A stretch of 61,976 nucleotides of DNA from an uncultured Bacilli bacterium (GTDB lineage Bacteria > Bacillota_I > Bacilli_A > ML615J-28 > CAG-313): positions 1 through 61,976 of the forward strand of contig CAKONV010000012.1 in the NCBI GenBank assembly GCA_934098295.1, read 5' to 3'. The first letter of the stretch is position 1. Each line of letters opens with the position of its first letter. Both the position numbers and the translations under genes were made by a program. Positions 45,391-53,299 of the stretch are shown one piece after another. Below the pieces are notes generated by a model. That model had not been told where the DNA came from. It searched no databases and saw only the letters and a program-made list of their open reading frames with translations.

Positions 45391-45515
45391 TTTCTTCTTT
45401 CATCTAGACTTTAACTATCGGTTTTGGAATCTAACCAAATCATATACAATAATCAATTTATTGTATTCGTGGACTATTACCACCGGTCGGGAATTACACC
45501 CTGCCCTGAAGATAC
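45391..45515 (-). promoter_or_regulatory. FMN riboswitch (RFN element)
   Basis: The minus strand carries the RFN signature pieces in order: CTTCAGGGCAGGGTG, AATTCCCGACCGGTGGTA, AGTCCACGA, a variable hairpin, GATTTGGT...ATTCCAAAACCGA, then AGTTAAAGTCTAGATG and GAAGAAA closing P1 (CTTC/GAAG). FMN binding is expected to favour the downstream terminator and shut off the RibU fusion. The predicted transcript start coincides with the first bases of the aptamer. Confidence 0.95.
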
Positions 45516-45521
45516 GCATTC

Positions 45522-45550
45522 ATTATACTATCTTTTTTACCTTTTGTCTA
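45522..45550 (-). promoter_or_regulatory. Promoter of the FMN-riboswitch transcript
   Basis: Minus strand TAGACA (45550-45545), 17-base spacer, TATAAT (45527-45522). Confidence 0.7.
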
Positions 45551-45559
45551 GTAATTAAA

Positions 45560-45679
45560 TTATTTTTTCTTTGGTTTTATTTCACTAGCTATTTCATTCT
45601 TTAAATTTTTCTCTAACAAGTTTTCTTTAACAAGTTCTTTATTATTTCTAATACCTTGTGATTTTTTCTTTGGTTTCAT
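45560..45679 (-). CDS. Small Lys-rich ORF (39 residues)
   Basis: Reads MKPKKKSQGIRNNKELVKEN and so on, ending IKPKKK, with PKKK at both ends; about a third of residues are Lys or Arg. AGGGG lies about nine bases before ATG. The gene fills the space between recX and the FMN-riboswitch promoter. The SD is part of the right arm of the recX terminator hairpin, which could hide it. No known family is recognised; a nucleic-acid or ribosome-binding peptide would fit the charge. It might be a chance ORF, but the strong SD and position favour a real gene. Confidence 0.45.
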   Translation of the reverse strand: MKPKKKSQGIRNNKELVKENLLEKNLKNEIASEIKPKKK

Positions 45680-45685
45680 AAAAAT

Positions 45686-45714
45686 AATCCCCTTTAAATA
45701 TTATGAAGGGGATT
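45686..45714 (-). terminator. recX terminator / RBS-masking hairpin
   Basis: AATCCCCTT / AAGGGGATT, a 9-bp perfect stem with an 11-nt loop, then ATTTTTA on the minus strand. The right arm contains the Shine-Dalgarno of the 39-codon ORF. Confidence 0.7.
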
Positions 45715-45739
45715 TGTTTTTTATTATTTTTTAAGTTAT

Positions 45740-46504
45740 TTAATTTTCACTAATTACGTTTTTAATATCTTGATATTCATATCCTTTTTGAAGTAATTTG
45801 GTTACTATCTGATTTTTATCTAATTCTTTAGTTAATAATTTAACGTATTCTGCTTTTAAAATTTCCTTGTCCATTTCATTATATTCAATAACATTTAATA
45901 CTTTATTAACAGTAGTATACTCATAACCCATTCTTAATAGTCTAGTCATAATGCTTTCTTTCTGTTTTTTTATCGGCAAGCCTTTTAAAGTTTTTAAAGT
46001 TTTTGTTGCCATATCTAACGCATTATCATAAATCAACTCTTCATCATAGGTTGACAAATACTTTAGAATTGTATCATTATCTATTCCTCTTGTCATTAAA
46101 TCATGTTTAATATAAACAGGTCCTTTTTGATTTTTAATTGCTTCTTCTAAATAAATCTTTGTATAACGATCATCATCTAAAAATTTCAATTGTTTTAATT
46201 GTTTTACAATTTTTATTATAAATGCTTCATCATACCCTTTTTCATCTAAATAATCTTCTATCTCTTTTACAGTTCTTACCTTATAATCAATATATTTCAT
46301 CGTTTTATCTAAAACCATGCCTTGATCTAAGGAATCAGTTATTTTCTTCCAATCTTTCTTTAAAAAGGAATTACCTTTAATGATTCGATTATTGACAATT
46401 TGATCTTCATTGAAGGTAAGAGGATTTTCTTCATCCTTTATATATACTAGATAATTTTTACCTTTTTTAACGACTTTTTCAATCCATACAAGTTTTTCTT
46501 CCAT
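45740..46504 (-). CDS. recX: Regulatory protein RecX
   Basis: A 254-residue all-helical protein of three-helix RecX repeats, e.g. YKVRTVKEIEDYLDEKGYDEAFIIKIVKQLKQLKFLDDDRYTKIYLEEAI, KGPVYIKHDLMTRGIDNDTI and RLLRMGYEYTTVNKVL. It binds and modulates RecA filaments. Length matches the Bacillus form. It starts eight bases after the prfB stop, forming a secA-prfB-recX run. Confidence 0.9.
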   Translation of the reverse strand: MEEKLVWIEKVVKKGKNYLVYIKDEENPLTFNEDQIVNNRIIKGNSFLKKDWKKITDSLDQGMVLDKTMKYIDYKVRTVKEIEDYLDEKGYDEAFIIKIVKQLKQLKFLDDDRYTKIYLEEAIKNQKGPVYIKHDLMTRGIDNDTILKYLSTYDEELIYDNALDMATKTLKTLKGLPIKKQKESIMTRLLRMGYEYTTVNKVLNVIEYNEMDKEILKAEYVKLLTKELDKNQIVTKLLQKGYEYQDIKNVISEN

Positions 46505-46512
46505 TTAAACAC

Positions 46513-47607
46513 CTATCTCTTTTGTTTTATCCACTGTAAATAGCCTATTAAAAAAGCATCCAAATCTCCATCTAAAACCGCATTAGGTTGCGTACTTTCA
46601 ACACCTGTTCTATGATCTTTTACTAAAGAATATGGGTGTAAGATATAACTTCTAATTTGACTACCCCAACCATTTTCCAAAAGTTCTCCTGCTGCTTCTT
46701 TTTTCTTTTTATCTTGAGCCTCTTTTTCCATTCGATATAAATGGGCTTTTAAAATTTGCATAGCTTTTTCGCGATTTTGAATTTGACTTCTTTGATTTTG
46801 ACAACATACAACTATTCCTGTTGGCAAATGTGTAATTCTAACAGCCGAATCAGTTTTATTGATATGTTGACCACCAGCACCACTAGAATGATAAGTATCT
46901 ATTCGCAAATCCTCATCTTTAATTTCAATTTCAATTTCTTGATTAATATTAGGAATAACATTACAAGAAACAAAGGATGTATGTCTTCTTGAAGCAGCAT
47001 CAAATGGTGATATTCTTACCAATCTATGAACACCACTTTCACCTTTTAGCATACCATAAGCATATTTTCCACTAATATTAATAGTAACACTCTTTATACC
47101 TGCTTCATTACCTTCTTCATAATCTATTAGTTCAACTTTATAGTTATTTCTTTCCGCATACCTTTTATACATTCTAAATAACATTAAGGCCCAATCTTGA
47201 GATTCGGTACCACCAGCACCAGGATGAAGTTCTAAAATAGCATCATTCTCATCAAATTCATCATTTAATAATAATCTTGTCTCAAATGTTGTTAAAGCTT
47301 TTTCTAAATCTTTTATGTTTTTTTCAACTTCTTCAAAAAGGTCTTCTTCATCTAATTCTAAAACAATATTAATTTCTTCTAATTTTGATACTAAAGATAA
47401 ATAAGTACTTTTTAATTCTTTTAAACCATTGTTTTTATTAATAATTGAAGATGCCTTTTGTTGATTACTTCAGAAGTCGTCTTTACTCATTTCTTTTTCT
47501 AACTCGCTAATACGTTCATCTAACTTATCATATTCAATAAGTTTATTTATGTCGTTTATTCTTTTTGAAAAATCATCTCGTGCTTTCACAATTTCATATT
47601 TTTCCAT
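46513..47607 (-). CDS. prfB: Peptide chain release factor 2 with in-frame UGA at codon 46
   Basis: One frame of 365 codons from ATG at 47607 (GGAGG RBS six bases upstream) to TAG at 46513, interrupted only by TGA at 47472-47470. Before it: MEKYEIVKARDDFSKRINDI through EKEMSKDDF (residues 1-45). After it, in the same frame: SNQQKASSIINKNNG, PGAGGTESQDW, the RF2 tripeptide region RISPFDAASRRHTSF and the catalytic SGAGGQHINKTDSAVR. The TGA stands where RF2 proteins have the conserved Trp of DFW. Other Trp codons in the gene are TGG. The classical frameshift context (AGGGGG...CTTTGAC near codon 25) is absent; that place reads CTT ATT GAA. RF2 releases at UGA and UAA, so readthrough here would be self-limiting. 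A G-to-A sequence error is the alternative. Confidence 0.9.
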
Positions 47608-47634
47608 AAAATCCTCCAATAATTTTAAAAAATT

Positions 47635-47656
47635 GCCTAAAGTATTTCATTTAGGC
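47635..47656 (-). terminator. secA terminator upstream of prfB
   Basis: GCCTAAA / TTTAGGC with an 8-nt loop, then AATTTTTTAAAA on the minus strand. No promoter is visible between it and the prfB RBS, so prfB may depend on readthrough of this terminator. Confidence 0.65.
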
Positions 47657-47664
47657 TAATTTTA

Positions 47665-50337
47665 TTATTTGCGTCCACAGCAATGTTTATATTTTCTGCC
47701 AGAACCACATGGACAAGGTTCATTTGGTCCAATTTTTTTATTTTTATTAACTACTGGTTTCTTTTTGCCATCATCATCACTACTACCACCAGAAGTACCA
47801 ACAATCTTAGCAACACGTTCTCTTTGACCCATATTAGAAGGAATGTAGTTACGATTAATTAATCCTACTGCTTCGCTTTCAATTGATGAAATCATTTTGT
47901 TAAACATTTCAAAACCAATTTCTTGGTATTCTCTTAAAGGATTTACTTGACCATATGATTGTAAAGCAACACTTTGACGAAGAGTACTCATTTGGTCAAT
48001 ATGATCCATCCAATGACGGTCAACAACCATTAATAAATTGCGTTTTAAGAATTCTTTATAGTTTTCTTCTAATGCATCTGCTTTTTTAGAAGCTAAATTT
48101 GTTTTAAAAATGTTTAAAATAAAATCTTGAACTTCGCTAATCGTTTTACCATCAATTTCTTCAAAAGCAACCGTATCTTTGATAGCTTTTTGGGCATCGG
48201 TTTCTTTCTTTCTTGAAGCGGTAATGATAACACCACATTCATGATTAGTACATTTAGTTGGAACTCCATCATGAACTCTTTGTACTTTTCCACAATTTGG
48301 ACAAGCAATCATAATATATCCTTGATCGAAGAAACGCATTACGAATTCTTTCATAAAACGAATTGAATCAATATGCGTTGGATCACTTTCTAACGCAAAT
48401 TGAGGTATAACATTATTAACAACATTATCCATCATTTTTAAAATTGTTGGTTCAATGTCATCAGAAAATAAGATGTCATTTCTTTGACCATAGATTACTT
48501 CTCTTTGTTTTCTTAAAACTTCATCATATTCAACAACACTTTTTCTGCGATCATAGTTTTGACCTTCAATTTTCTTTTGAGCAGTTTCAACAACCGTTGA
48601 AAAACCTTTATATGAAATAGGTAATTTTTGGCCATCTTCACCTTTCATTGATGCAAGCATCAACATTCTTTCTAATCGATCGCCACCAAAACGGACAAGT
48701 AATTCATCTTTGGTGGATAAATAGAATCTACTATATCCAGGGTCACCTTGACGTCCACTACGGCCACGTAATTGGTTATCAATACGACGGGATTCATGAC
48801 GTTCAGTTCCTAAAACGGCTAGACCACCAAGTTCGACAACACCTTCGCCAAGTTTAATATCGGTACCACGACCAGCCATGTTTGTGGCAATAGTAACCGC
48901 ACCTTTTTCACCAGCATGTGATACAATTTCGGCTTCTCTAGCATGTTGTTTAGCATTTAATACATTATGAGGAATTCCATATCGCTTCAAAATTGATGAT
49001 AATAATTCACTTGTTTCAATTGATATGGTACCAACTAGAATTGGTTGACCTTTTTCATGTCTTTCTTTAATATCTTTGGCGATAGCTTCATATTTTGCTT
49101 CTTCTGAGAAGAAAATTAAATCGGAATCATCAATTCTTATAACTGGAACATTAGTAGGAATTTCAACTACTAACATATTATAAATATCTCTAAATTCTTC
49201 CTCTTCCGTTTTGGCGGTACCAGTCATACCGGCAAGTTTAGAATACATTCTAAAATAATTTTGGAAAGTAATTGTTGCTAAAGTTCTAGTTTCTTTTTTG
49301 ATTTCAACGCCCTCTTTAGCTTCGACAGCTTGATGTAATCCTTCACTCCATTGTCTACCATGCATTAAACGACCAGTAAAGGAGTCAACAATGATTACTT
49401 GTCCATCTTGAACAACATAATCAACTTCATTTTTCATGATGAAATTAGCTCTTAGGGCATTATTTATACGATGTAATAATTCAACATTACTTATATCATA
49501 TAGATTTTCTAAATGAAAATAATTTTCAGCTTTTGAAATACCTTCAGGGGTTAAAGAAACATGTTTAGCTTTTTCGTCGATTTCATAATCTTCATTTTCA
49601 ACTAAACGGCGACAAAAAGTATTAGCTTGTTCATATAAATTAGGTCCATCTTTAGCTCCACCGGAAATTATTAATGGTGTTCTCGCTTCATCAATTAAGA
49701 TCGAATCGACCTCATCGACAATCGCAAAATTAAGATAAGGTCTTTGAACCATATCTTCTTTATAAACGACCATATGGTCACGAAGATAGTCAAATCCTAA
49801 TTCATTATTAGTCGAATAAGTAATATCACATGCATATTGTGCACGTTTTTGTTCACTATCATATTCTCGTAAGTTTAAACCAACCGTTAATCCTAAAAAT
49901 TCATGTACTTGTCCCATATCATGAGCATCACGGCTAGCAAGATATTCATTGACAGTAACAATATGAACACCTTTTCCCGTTAAAGCGTTAAGATAAGCAA
50001 CCATAACTGATGTTAAAGTTTTACCTTCACCAGTTTTCATTTCCGCAATGTTACCAAAATGCATAGCAGCCGCACCAATAATTTGAACTTTAAAAGGAGT
50101 TAGTCCTAATACTCTTGTAGATGCTTCTCTTGCGACAGCAAAAGCTTCTACCATTAAATTATCTAATTCTTCACCTTTTGCTAGTCGATCTTTAAAGATA
50201 ACTGTTTGATTTTTTAACTCTTCATCACTCATAGCTTTATATTTATCTGCTAAAGCTATAACTTGATCAGCAATTTTAGCACATTTTGCAAGTTCTTTAT
50301 ATGATGGATCAAATAACTTTTTAAATAGTTTACCCAT
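47665..50337 (-). CDS. secA: Protein translocase ATPase SecA with internal zinc ribbon
   Basis: An 890-residue motor of Sec export. It shows IAEMKTGEGKTLTSVMVAYL (Walker A), the DEVDSILIDEARTPLIISG box, FQNYFRMYSKLAGMTGTAKTEEEE, TNMAGRGTDIKLGEG and GRSGRQGDPGYSRFYLS. The C-terminal SEC-C zinc finger CPCGSGRKYKHCC is intact. Unusual: within the helical scaffold/wing region lies a second Cys4 element, CPNC (679-682) and CTNHEC (696-701), absent from typical Bacillus SecA. The gene has its own promoter and terminator. Confidence 0.97.
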   Translation of the reverse strand: MGKLFKKLFDPSYKELAKCAKIADQVIALADKYKAMSDEELKNQTVIFKDRLAKGEELDNLMVEAFAVAREASTRVLGLTPFKVQIIGAAAMHFGNIAEMKTGEGKTLTSVMVAYLNALTGKGVHIVTVNEYLASRDAHDMGQVHEFLGLTVGLNLREYDSEQKRAQYACDITYSTNNELGFDYLRDHMVVYKEDMVQRPYLNFAIVDEVDSILIDEARTPLIISGGAKDGPNLYEQANTFCRRLVENEDYEIDEKAKHVSLTPEGISKAENYFHLENLYDISNVELLHRINNALRANFIMKNEVDYVVQDGQVIIVDSFTGRLMHGRQWSEGLHQAVEAKEGVEIKKETRTLATITFQNYFRMYSKLAGMTGTAKTEEEEFRDIYNMLVVEIPTNVPVIRIDDSDLIFFSEEAKYEAIAKDIKERHEKGQPILVGTISIETSELLSSILKRYGIPHNVLNAKQHAREAEIVSHAGEKGAVTIATNMAGRGTDIKLGEGVVELGGLAVLGTERHESRRIDNQLRGRSGRQGDPGYSRFYLSTKDELLVRFGGDRLERMLMLASMKGEDGQKLPISYKGFSTVVETAQKKIEGQNYDRRKSVVEYDEVLRKQREVIYGQRNDILFSDDIEPTILKMMDNVVNNVIPQFALESDPTHIDSIRFMKEFVMRFFDQGYIMIACPNCGKVQRVHDGVPTKCTNHECGVIITASRKKETDAQKAIKDTVAFEEIDGKTISEVQDFILNIFKTNLASKKADALEENYKEFLKRNLLMVVDRHWMDHIDQMSTLRQSVALQSYGQVNPLREYQEIGFEMFNKMISSIESEAVGLINRNYIPSNMGQRERVAKIVGTSGGSSDDDGKKKPVVNKNKKIGPNEPCPCGSGRKYKHCCGRK

Positions 50338-50365
50338 AATTTCACCTCATGTTTTTTCTTATTCT

Positions 50366-50394
50366 ATAATACCATAAATTTATATTTTTTTCAA
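50366..50394 (-). promoter_or_regulatory. secA promoter
   Basis: Minus strand TTGAAA (50394-50389), 17-base spacer, TATTAT (50371-50366). Confidence 0.6.
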
Positions 50395-50417
50395 GTAATG
50401 CAATCATTACATTACTT

Positions 50418-51278
50418 TTACCTATGTTTGCCTAAAAAGAAGATTGCTAAAGTGCCTTCTCCACAATGGGTCCCAATAACACTACCAATTTCACTAACTA
50501 AAATAACCTTAGCATTATAATTTTTTTCTAGAACTTCTTTCATTTTATAAGCTTCGTTTTCTGCATTAGCATGACTTATAAAAACATAATTTTCTTTATT
50601 TTTTAAATTGTTTTCTTCATAATATGAATAAATCGTATCTAATGATTTTTTGTGGCCTAATACTTTTAAGAAAGGAACAAGACATCCTTCATCATTTACC
50701 CGCATAATTGGTTTTATTTTAAATAAATTACCAAATATAGCCGCTAATGGTTTTATTCTACCACCATTTTTTAAATTACTTAGTGATTTTACCGTAAAAT
50801 AATGACATATGTATAGTCTTGTATCAAGTGCATAATCTCTAGCCTCTTCGATTGTTGCTCCTTGTTCTTTTTGTAAGTAAACTAAATATAATAATAAACC
50901 TAATCCTGAAGAAGCACATAAAGAATCAACCAAAATAATCTTTCGATTAGGATATTTAATTAGTTCTTCATCTTTAGCTTTAAGTGCATTAGCATAAGTA
51001 TCACTAAGTTTAGAAGAAAAGCCAATATACAAAACATCATTTCCTATAGCTAAAGCTGACTCAAATATTTCTTCAAAGCAATCGATAGAAACTGCAGCGG
51101 TTTGTACCTTTTCACCTTTTTTTAATTTTTCATAAAAAACAGATTTGTTCATACAATATTCATTGTAATATCTTTCACCTTCAAAATGAAAGGATAATGG
51201 ACAACACTTTATTTTCCACTCATTTAAAATATTCATAGAAAGGTCACAAGCGGAATCTGTAATTATTGTATATGCCAT
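50418..51278 (-). CDS. DegV family fatty-acid-binding protein
   Basis: A 286-residue two-domain DegV protein. It has the start YTIITDSACDLS, the QTAAVSIDCFEEIFE region, YIGFSSKLSDTYANAL (ligand-pocket Ser motif), LVDSLCASSGLGLL, and NLKNGGRIKPLAA for the second lobe. The HCGEGTLAIFFLG end is typical. DegV/FakB proteins bind fatty acids and can present them to the FakA kinase. No fakA is seen here, so partner and role are inferred. Last of HAD-queH-degV. Confidence 0.9.
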   Translation of the reverse strand: MAYTIITDSACDLSMNILNEWKIKCCPLSFHFEGERYYNEYCMNKSVFYEKLKKGEKVQTAAVSIDCFEEIFESALAIGNDVLYIGFSSKLSDTYANALKAKDEELIKYPNRKIILVDSLCASSGLGLLLYLVYLQKEQGATIEEARDYALDTRLYICHYFTVKSLSNLKNGGRIKPLAAIFGNLFKIKPIMRVNDEGCLVPFLKVLGHKKSLDTIYSYYEENNLKNKENYVFISHANAENEAYKMKEVLEKNYNAKVILVSEIGSVIGTHCGEGTLAIFFLGKHR

Positions 51279-51300
51279 TTTTTATCTCCTTTCGTTATCA

Positions 51301-51927
51301 TCAATTTTCCTTCATGTTTTGAATTTTTTCTTCATGTTCTTTTAACGAAAATTCACATCCACACCATGATTGACGATATAAATGATATTCCTTTGAAAGA
51401 ATAATTGATTTTTTATAACCCTCTTCTTTTTTAAAATTAGAATATAAGAACAAAGAATTATTTTCATACTTTTTTCCAAGTTCGTTTATCCATAAACTAT
51501 TTTTATAAGGGCTTACCGACATTACGGTAGAAAAATAATCGAAATTTAATTTTGATGCTACTTCACTTAATTTTTTAATTCTAAATTCATAGCATAGGTA
51601 ACATCTTTTGCTACCTTCTTTTAAATATTCAGTATCTTTAATAGCATCTAAAAAAACTTGGTGATCATCATCTTCCACAATTAAATCGATATCTTCATTT
51701 AGTTCTTTTAATAATTGTTTTTGTGTATCTAATCTTTTAAAGAATTCTTCTTTAGGATAAATATTAGGATTATAATAAAAAATCGTAATCTTAAAATAAG
51801 GTAATAATTTTTCTAAAACGTAACTACTACAAGGTCCACAACAAGAATGCAATAGCAATGTTGGCTTTTTATTACTCTTTTTTATATTATCTAACAATTC
51901 ACAAAATAACTGATAATCATTTTTCAT
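51301..51927 (-). CDS. queH: Epoxyqueuosine reductase QueH
   Basis: About 208 residues, start placed at 51927 (MKNDYQLFCELL); an in-frame ATG at 51945 would overlap the upstream HAD gene. Family hallmarks: LLHSCCGPCSSYVLEKLL near the N-terminus, then KRCYLCYEFRIKKL and YRQSWCGCEFSL, the Cys clusters that hold the iron-sulfur and second metal sites. It reduces epoxyqueuosine to queuosine in tRNA, completing the pathway that QueA (30860-31885) serves. Stop is TGA. Confidence 0.93.
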   Translation of the reverse strand: MKNDYQLFCELLDNIKKSNKKPTLLLHSCCGPCSSYVLEKLLPYFKITIFYYNPNIYPKEEFFKRLDTQKQLLKELNEDIDLIVEDDDHQVFLDAIKDTEYLKEGSKRCYLCYEFRIKKLSEVASKLNFDYFSTVMSVSPYKNSLWINELGKKYENNSLFLYSNFKKEEGYKKSIILSKEYHLYRQSWCGCEFSLKEHEEKIQNMKEN

Positions 51928-51928
51928 T

Positions 51929-52621
51929 TTATTTCCACATATCAATTAGTTCTTGATATTCCTTTATTTCCATATAAGTTTTTGTTTTACAAGAAGTATT
52001 GGTTCTCCATATCGCATTGATACCTAAAGAAAGGGGAGGATCAATATCTTTTATTTTTTCATTACCAATATAACAAATATCTTCTAAGGAATATCCTTCA
52101 AGAAGTAATTTTTTGATATACATTAAAAAGATAGCATCACTCGGTTTTCTAAAAACATAATCGGCGGTAGATACAATTTCTTCAAAATAGCTATTTAAGC
52201 CTTTCTTTTCAAGTTCATTTTCTATTTCATGGCTAGAAAACATGCTATTACTAAGAACAAAACATCGTACTTTTTTTTCCTTTAATAACTCTAAAAAAGC
52301 TTTAACATGGGGGGCGGAAGTTGTTTGATATACTCTTTCCGCAAATTCACATTCGATTTTTTCATCATTCTTATCGCTAACTTTTCCATATATAAAATAC
52401 CAATACTTTAGTAAACTTAAAAAAGATACTTCTATTGATGATATTTCTCTTAAATTAATTTGTTGTTCTAATCTTTCGTAAAAGAATAAAAATTCTTCAT
52501 AAGATTCTTTTTTGGCTATCACTTCATTATATAAATACTTTAATCCCTCTTCAAATGAAAACTTAACTGTATCCAATAAAGTTCCGCCCACATCAAAAAT
52601 CATAACTTTAGGTAATTTCAT
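51929..52621 (-). CDS. HAD-superfamily hydrolase-like protein
   Basis: A 230-residue Rossmannoid protein. Motif I reads MIFDVGGTLLDT, motif II VLSNSM (about 124-129), motif III Lys in VFRKPSDAIF and motif IV YIGNEKIKDIDPPLSLG. The nucleophile Asp is present, but the second Asp of DxD is Gly, and motif IV has GNEK rather than GD. Phosphatase activity may therefore be altered. It heads the HAD-queH-degV operon. The hpf terminator lies just upstream and no promoter is visible between. Confidence 0.8.
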   Translation of the reverse strand: MKLPKVMIFDVGGTLLDTVKFSFEEGLKYLYNEVIAKKESYEEFLFFYERLEQQINLREISSIEVSFLSLLKYWYFIYGKVSDKNDEKIECEFAERVYQTTSAPHVKAFLELLKEKKVRCFVLSNSMFSSHEIENELEKKGLNSYFEEIVSTADYVFRKPSDAIFLMYIKKLLLEGYSLEDICYIGNEKIKDIDPPLSLGINAIWRTNTSCKTKTYMEIKEYQELIDMWK

Positions 52622-52643
52622 AATCTTCCCTTTTCTTTAGTTA

Positions 52644-52667
52644 AAAAGGCTATATAAATAGCCTTTT
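52644..52667 (-). terminator. hpf terminator
   Basis: AAAAGGCTAT / ATAGCCTTTT, a perfect 10-bp stem with a 4-nt loop, then a T-run on the minus strand. Confidence 0.85.
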
Positions 52668-52671
52668 AACT

Positions 52672-53208
52672 TTATTCTATTGATTCTATTAGTCCATATC
52701 CACCATTTTTACGTTTATAAACGACCGCAATTGTATGTGTTTCTTCATTTTTAAACATAAAGAATTCATGATCCAATAATTCCATTTGCGTAATAGCTTC
52801 ATCAACTGTCATTTCCATAGTATCAATTTTCTTAACTCTAATCTTTGGTTCTTCTTCTTCAACTTCTTTTTCTTTCTCAACAAAATATTGAGCAATTCCA
52901 TCACGTTTTCTAATAAAATCATTTACTTTCTTTTTGTGGCGGATTAATTGTTGTTCAATTTTATCAACAGCTAGATTAATTGAAGCATACAAAGTATCAC
53001 CATTACACTCGGATCTCAAAATAACATGTTTTAAAACAATGGTAATCTCTGTTCGGTACTTTTGATCTTTTTCCGTACAAAGGACATTAACATTTACATT
53101 CTCGCTTTGATTAAAAAGTTTATCTAATTCCATAACTTGATTATTAATATAATCTTTAACGGAATCGGACATTTTAACTGAGCCTTTAGTTCTAATAATA
53201 ATTTTCAT
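52672..53208 (-). CDS. hpf: Long-form ribosome hibernation promoting factor
   Basis: A 178-residue protein. The N-terminal ribosome-binding domain (MKIIIRTKGSVKMSDSVKDY, about 1-100) has two basic helices (VDKIEQQLIRHKKKVNDF). An acidic linker (EKEVEEEEPKIR) leads to the C-terminal dimerisation domain (IRVKKIDTMEMTVDEAITQMELLDHEFFMF). Long HPF joins 70S ribosomes into 100S dimers in stationary phase. RBS AGGAGG. It has its own promoter and terminator. Confidence 0.95.
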   Translation of the reverse strand: MKIIIRTKGSVKMSDSVKDYINNQVMELDKLFNQSENVNVNVLCTEKDQKYRTEITIVLKHVILRSECNGDTLYASINLAVDKIEQQLIRHKKKVNDFIRKRDGIAQYFVEKEKEVEEEEPKIRVKKIDTMEMTVDEAITQMELLDHEFFMFKNEETHTIAVVYKRKNGGYGLIESIE

Positions 53209-53247
53209 ATATAAAGTCCTCCTTTTGTAAGCTTCCCTTACAATATT

Positions 53248-53276
53248 ATTTTACCATGAATAAGAGTTTTTGTAAA
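53248..53276 (-). promoter_or_regulatory. hpf promoter
   Basis: Minus strand TTTACA (53276-53271), 17-base spacer, TAAAAT (53253-53248). Confidence 0.6.
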
Positions 53277-53299
53277 GGCTTTTATATCTTTTCTTTTAT

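Noticed and set aside
47464..47478. Genome-wide reassignment of UGA to Trp (Mycoplasma code) as the explanation of the prfB UGA
   Set aside because: At least seven genes (stops at 898, 11564, 31882, 36653, 39546, 51301, 53300) end in TGA at the normal protein length, several in ATGA overlaps, and conserved Trp residues elsewhere are TGG.
47464..47540. Classical +1 programmed frameshift in prfB
   Set aside because: There is no AGGGGG element or CTTTGAC, and the frame after the TGA is the same as before it; a +1 shift would leave the RF2 sequence.
48114..48308. 64-codon minus-strand ORF within secA
   Set aside because: Out-of-frame overlap with the conserved SecA coding sequence.
50393..50417. 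Hairpin AAGTAATG / CATTACTT as the degV terminator
   Set aside because: It is not followed by a T-run on the minus strand and overlaps the secA -35 region; left unassigned.
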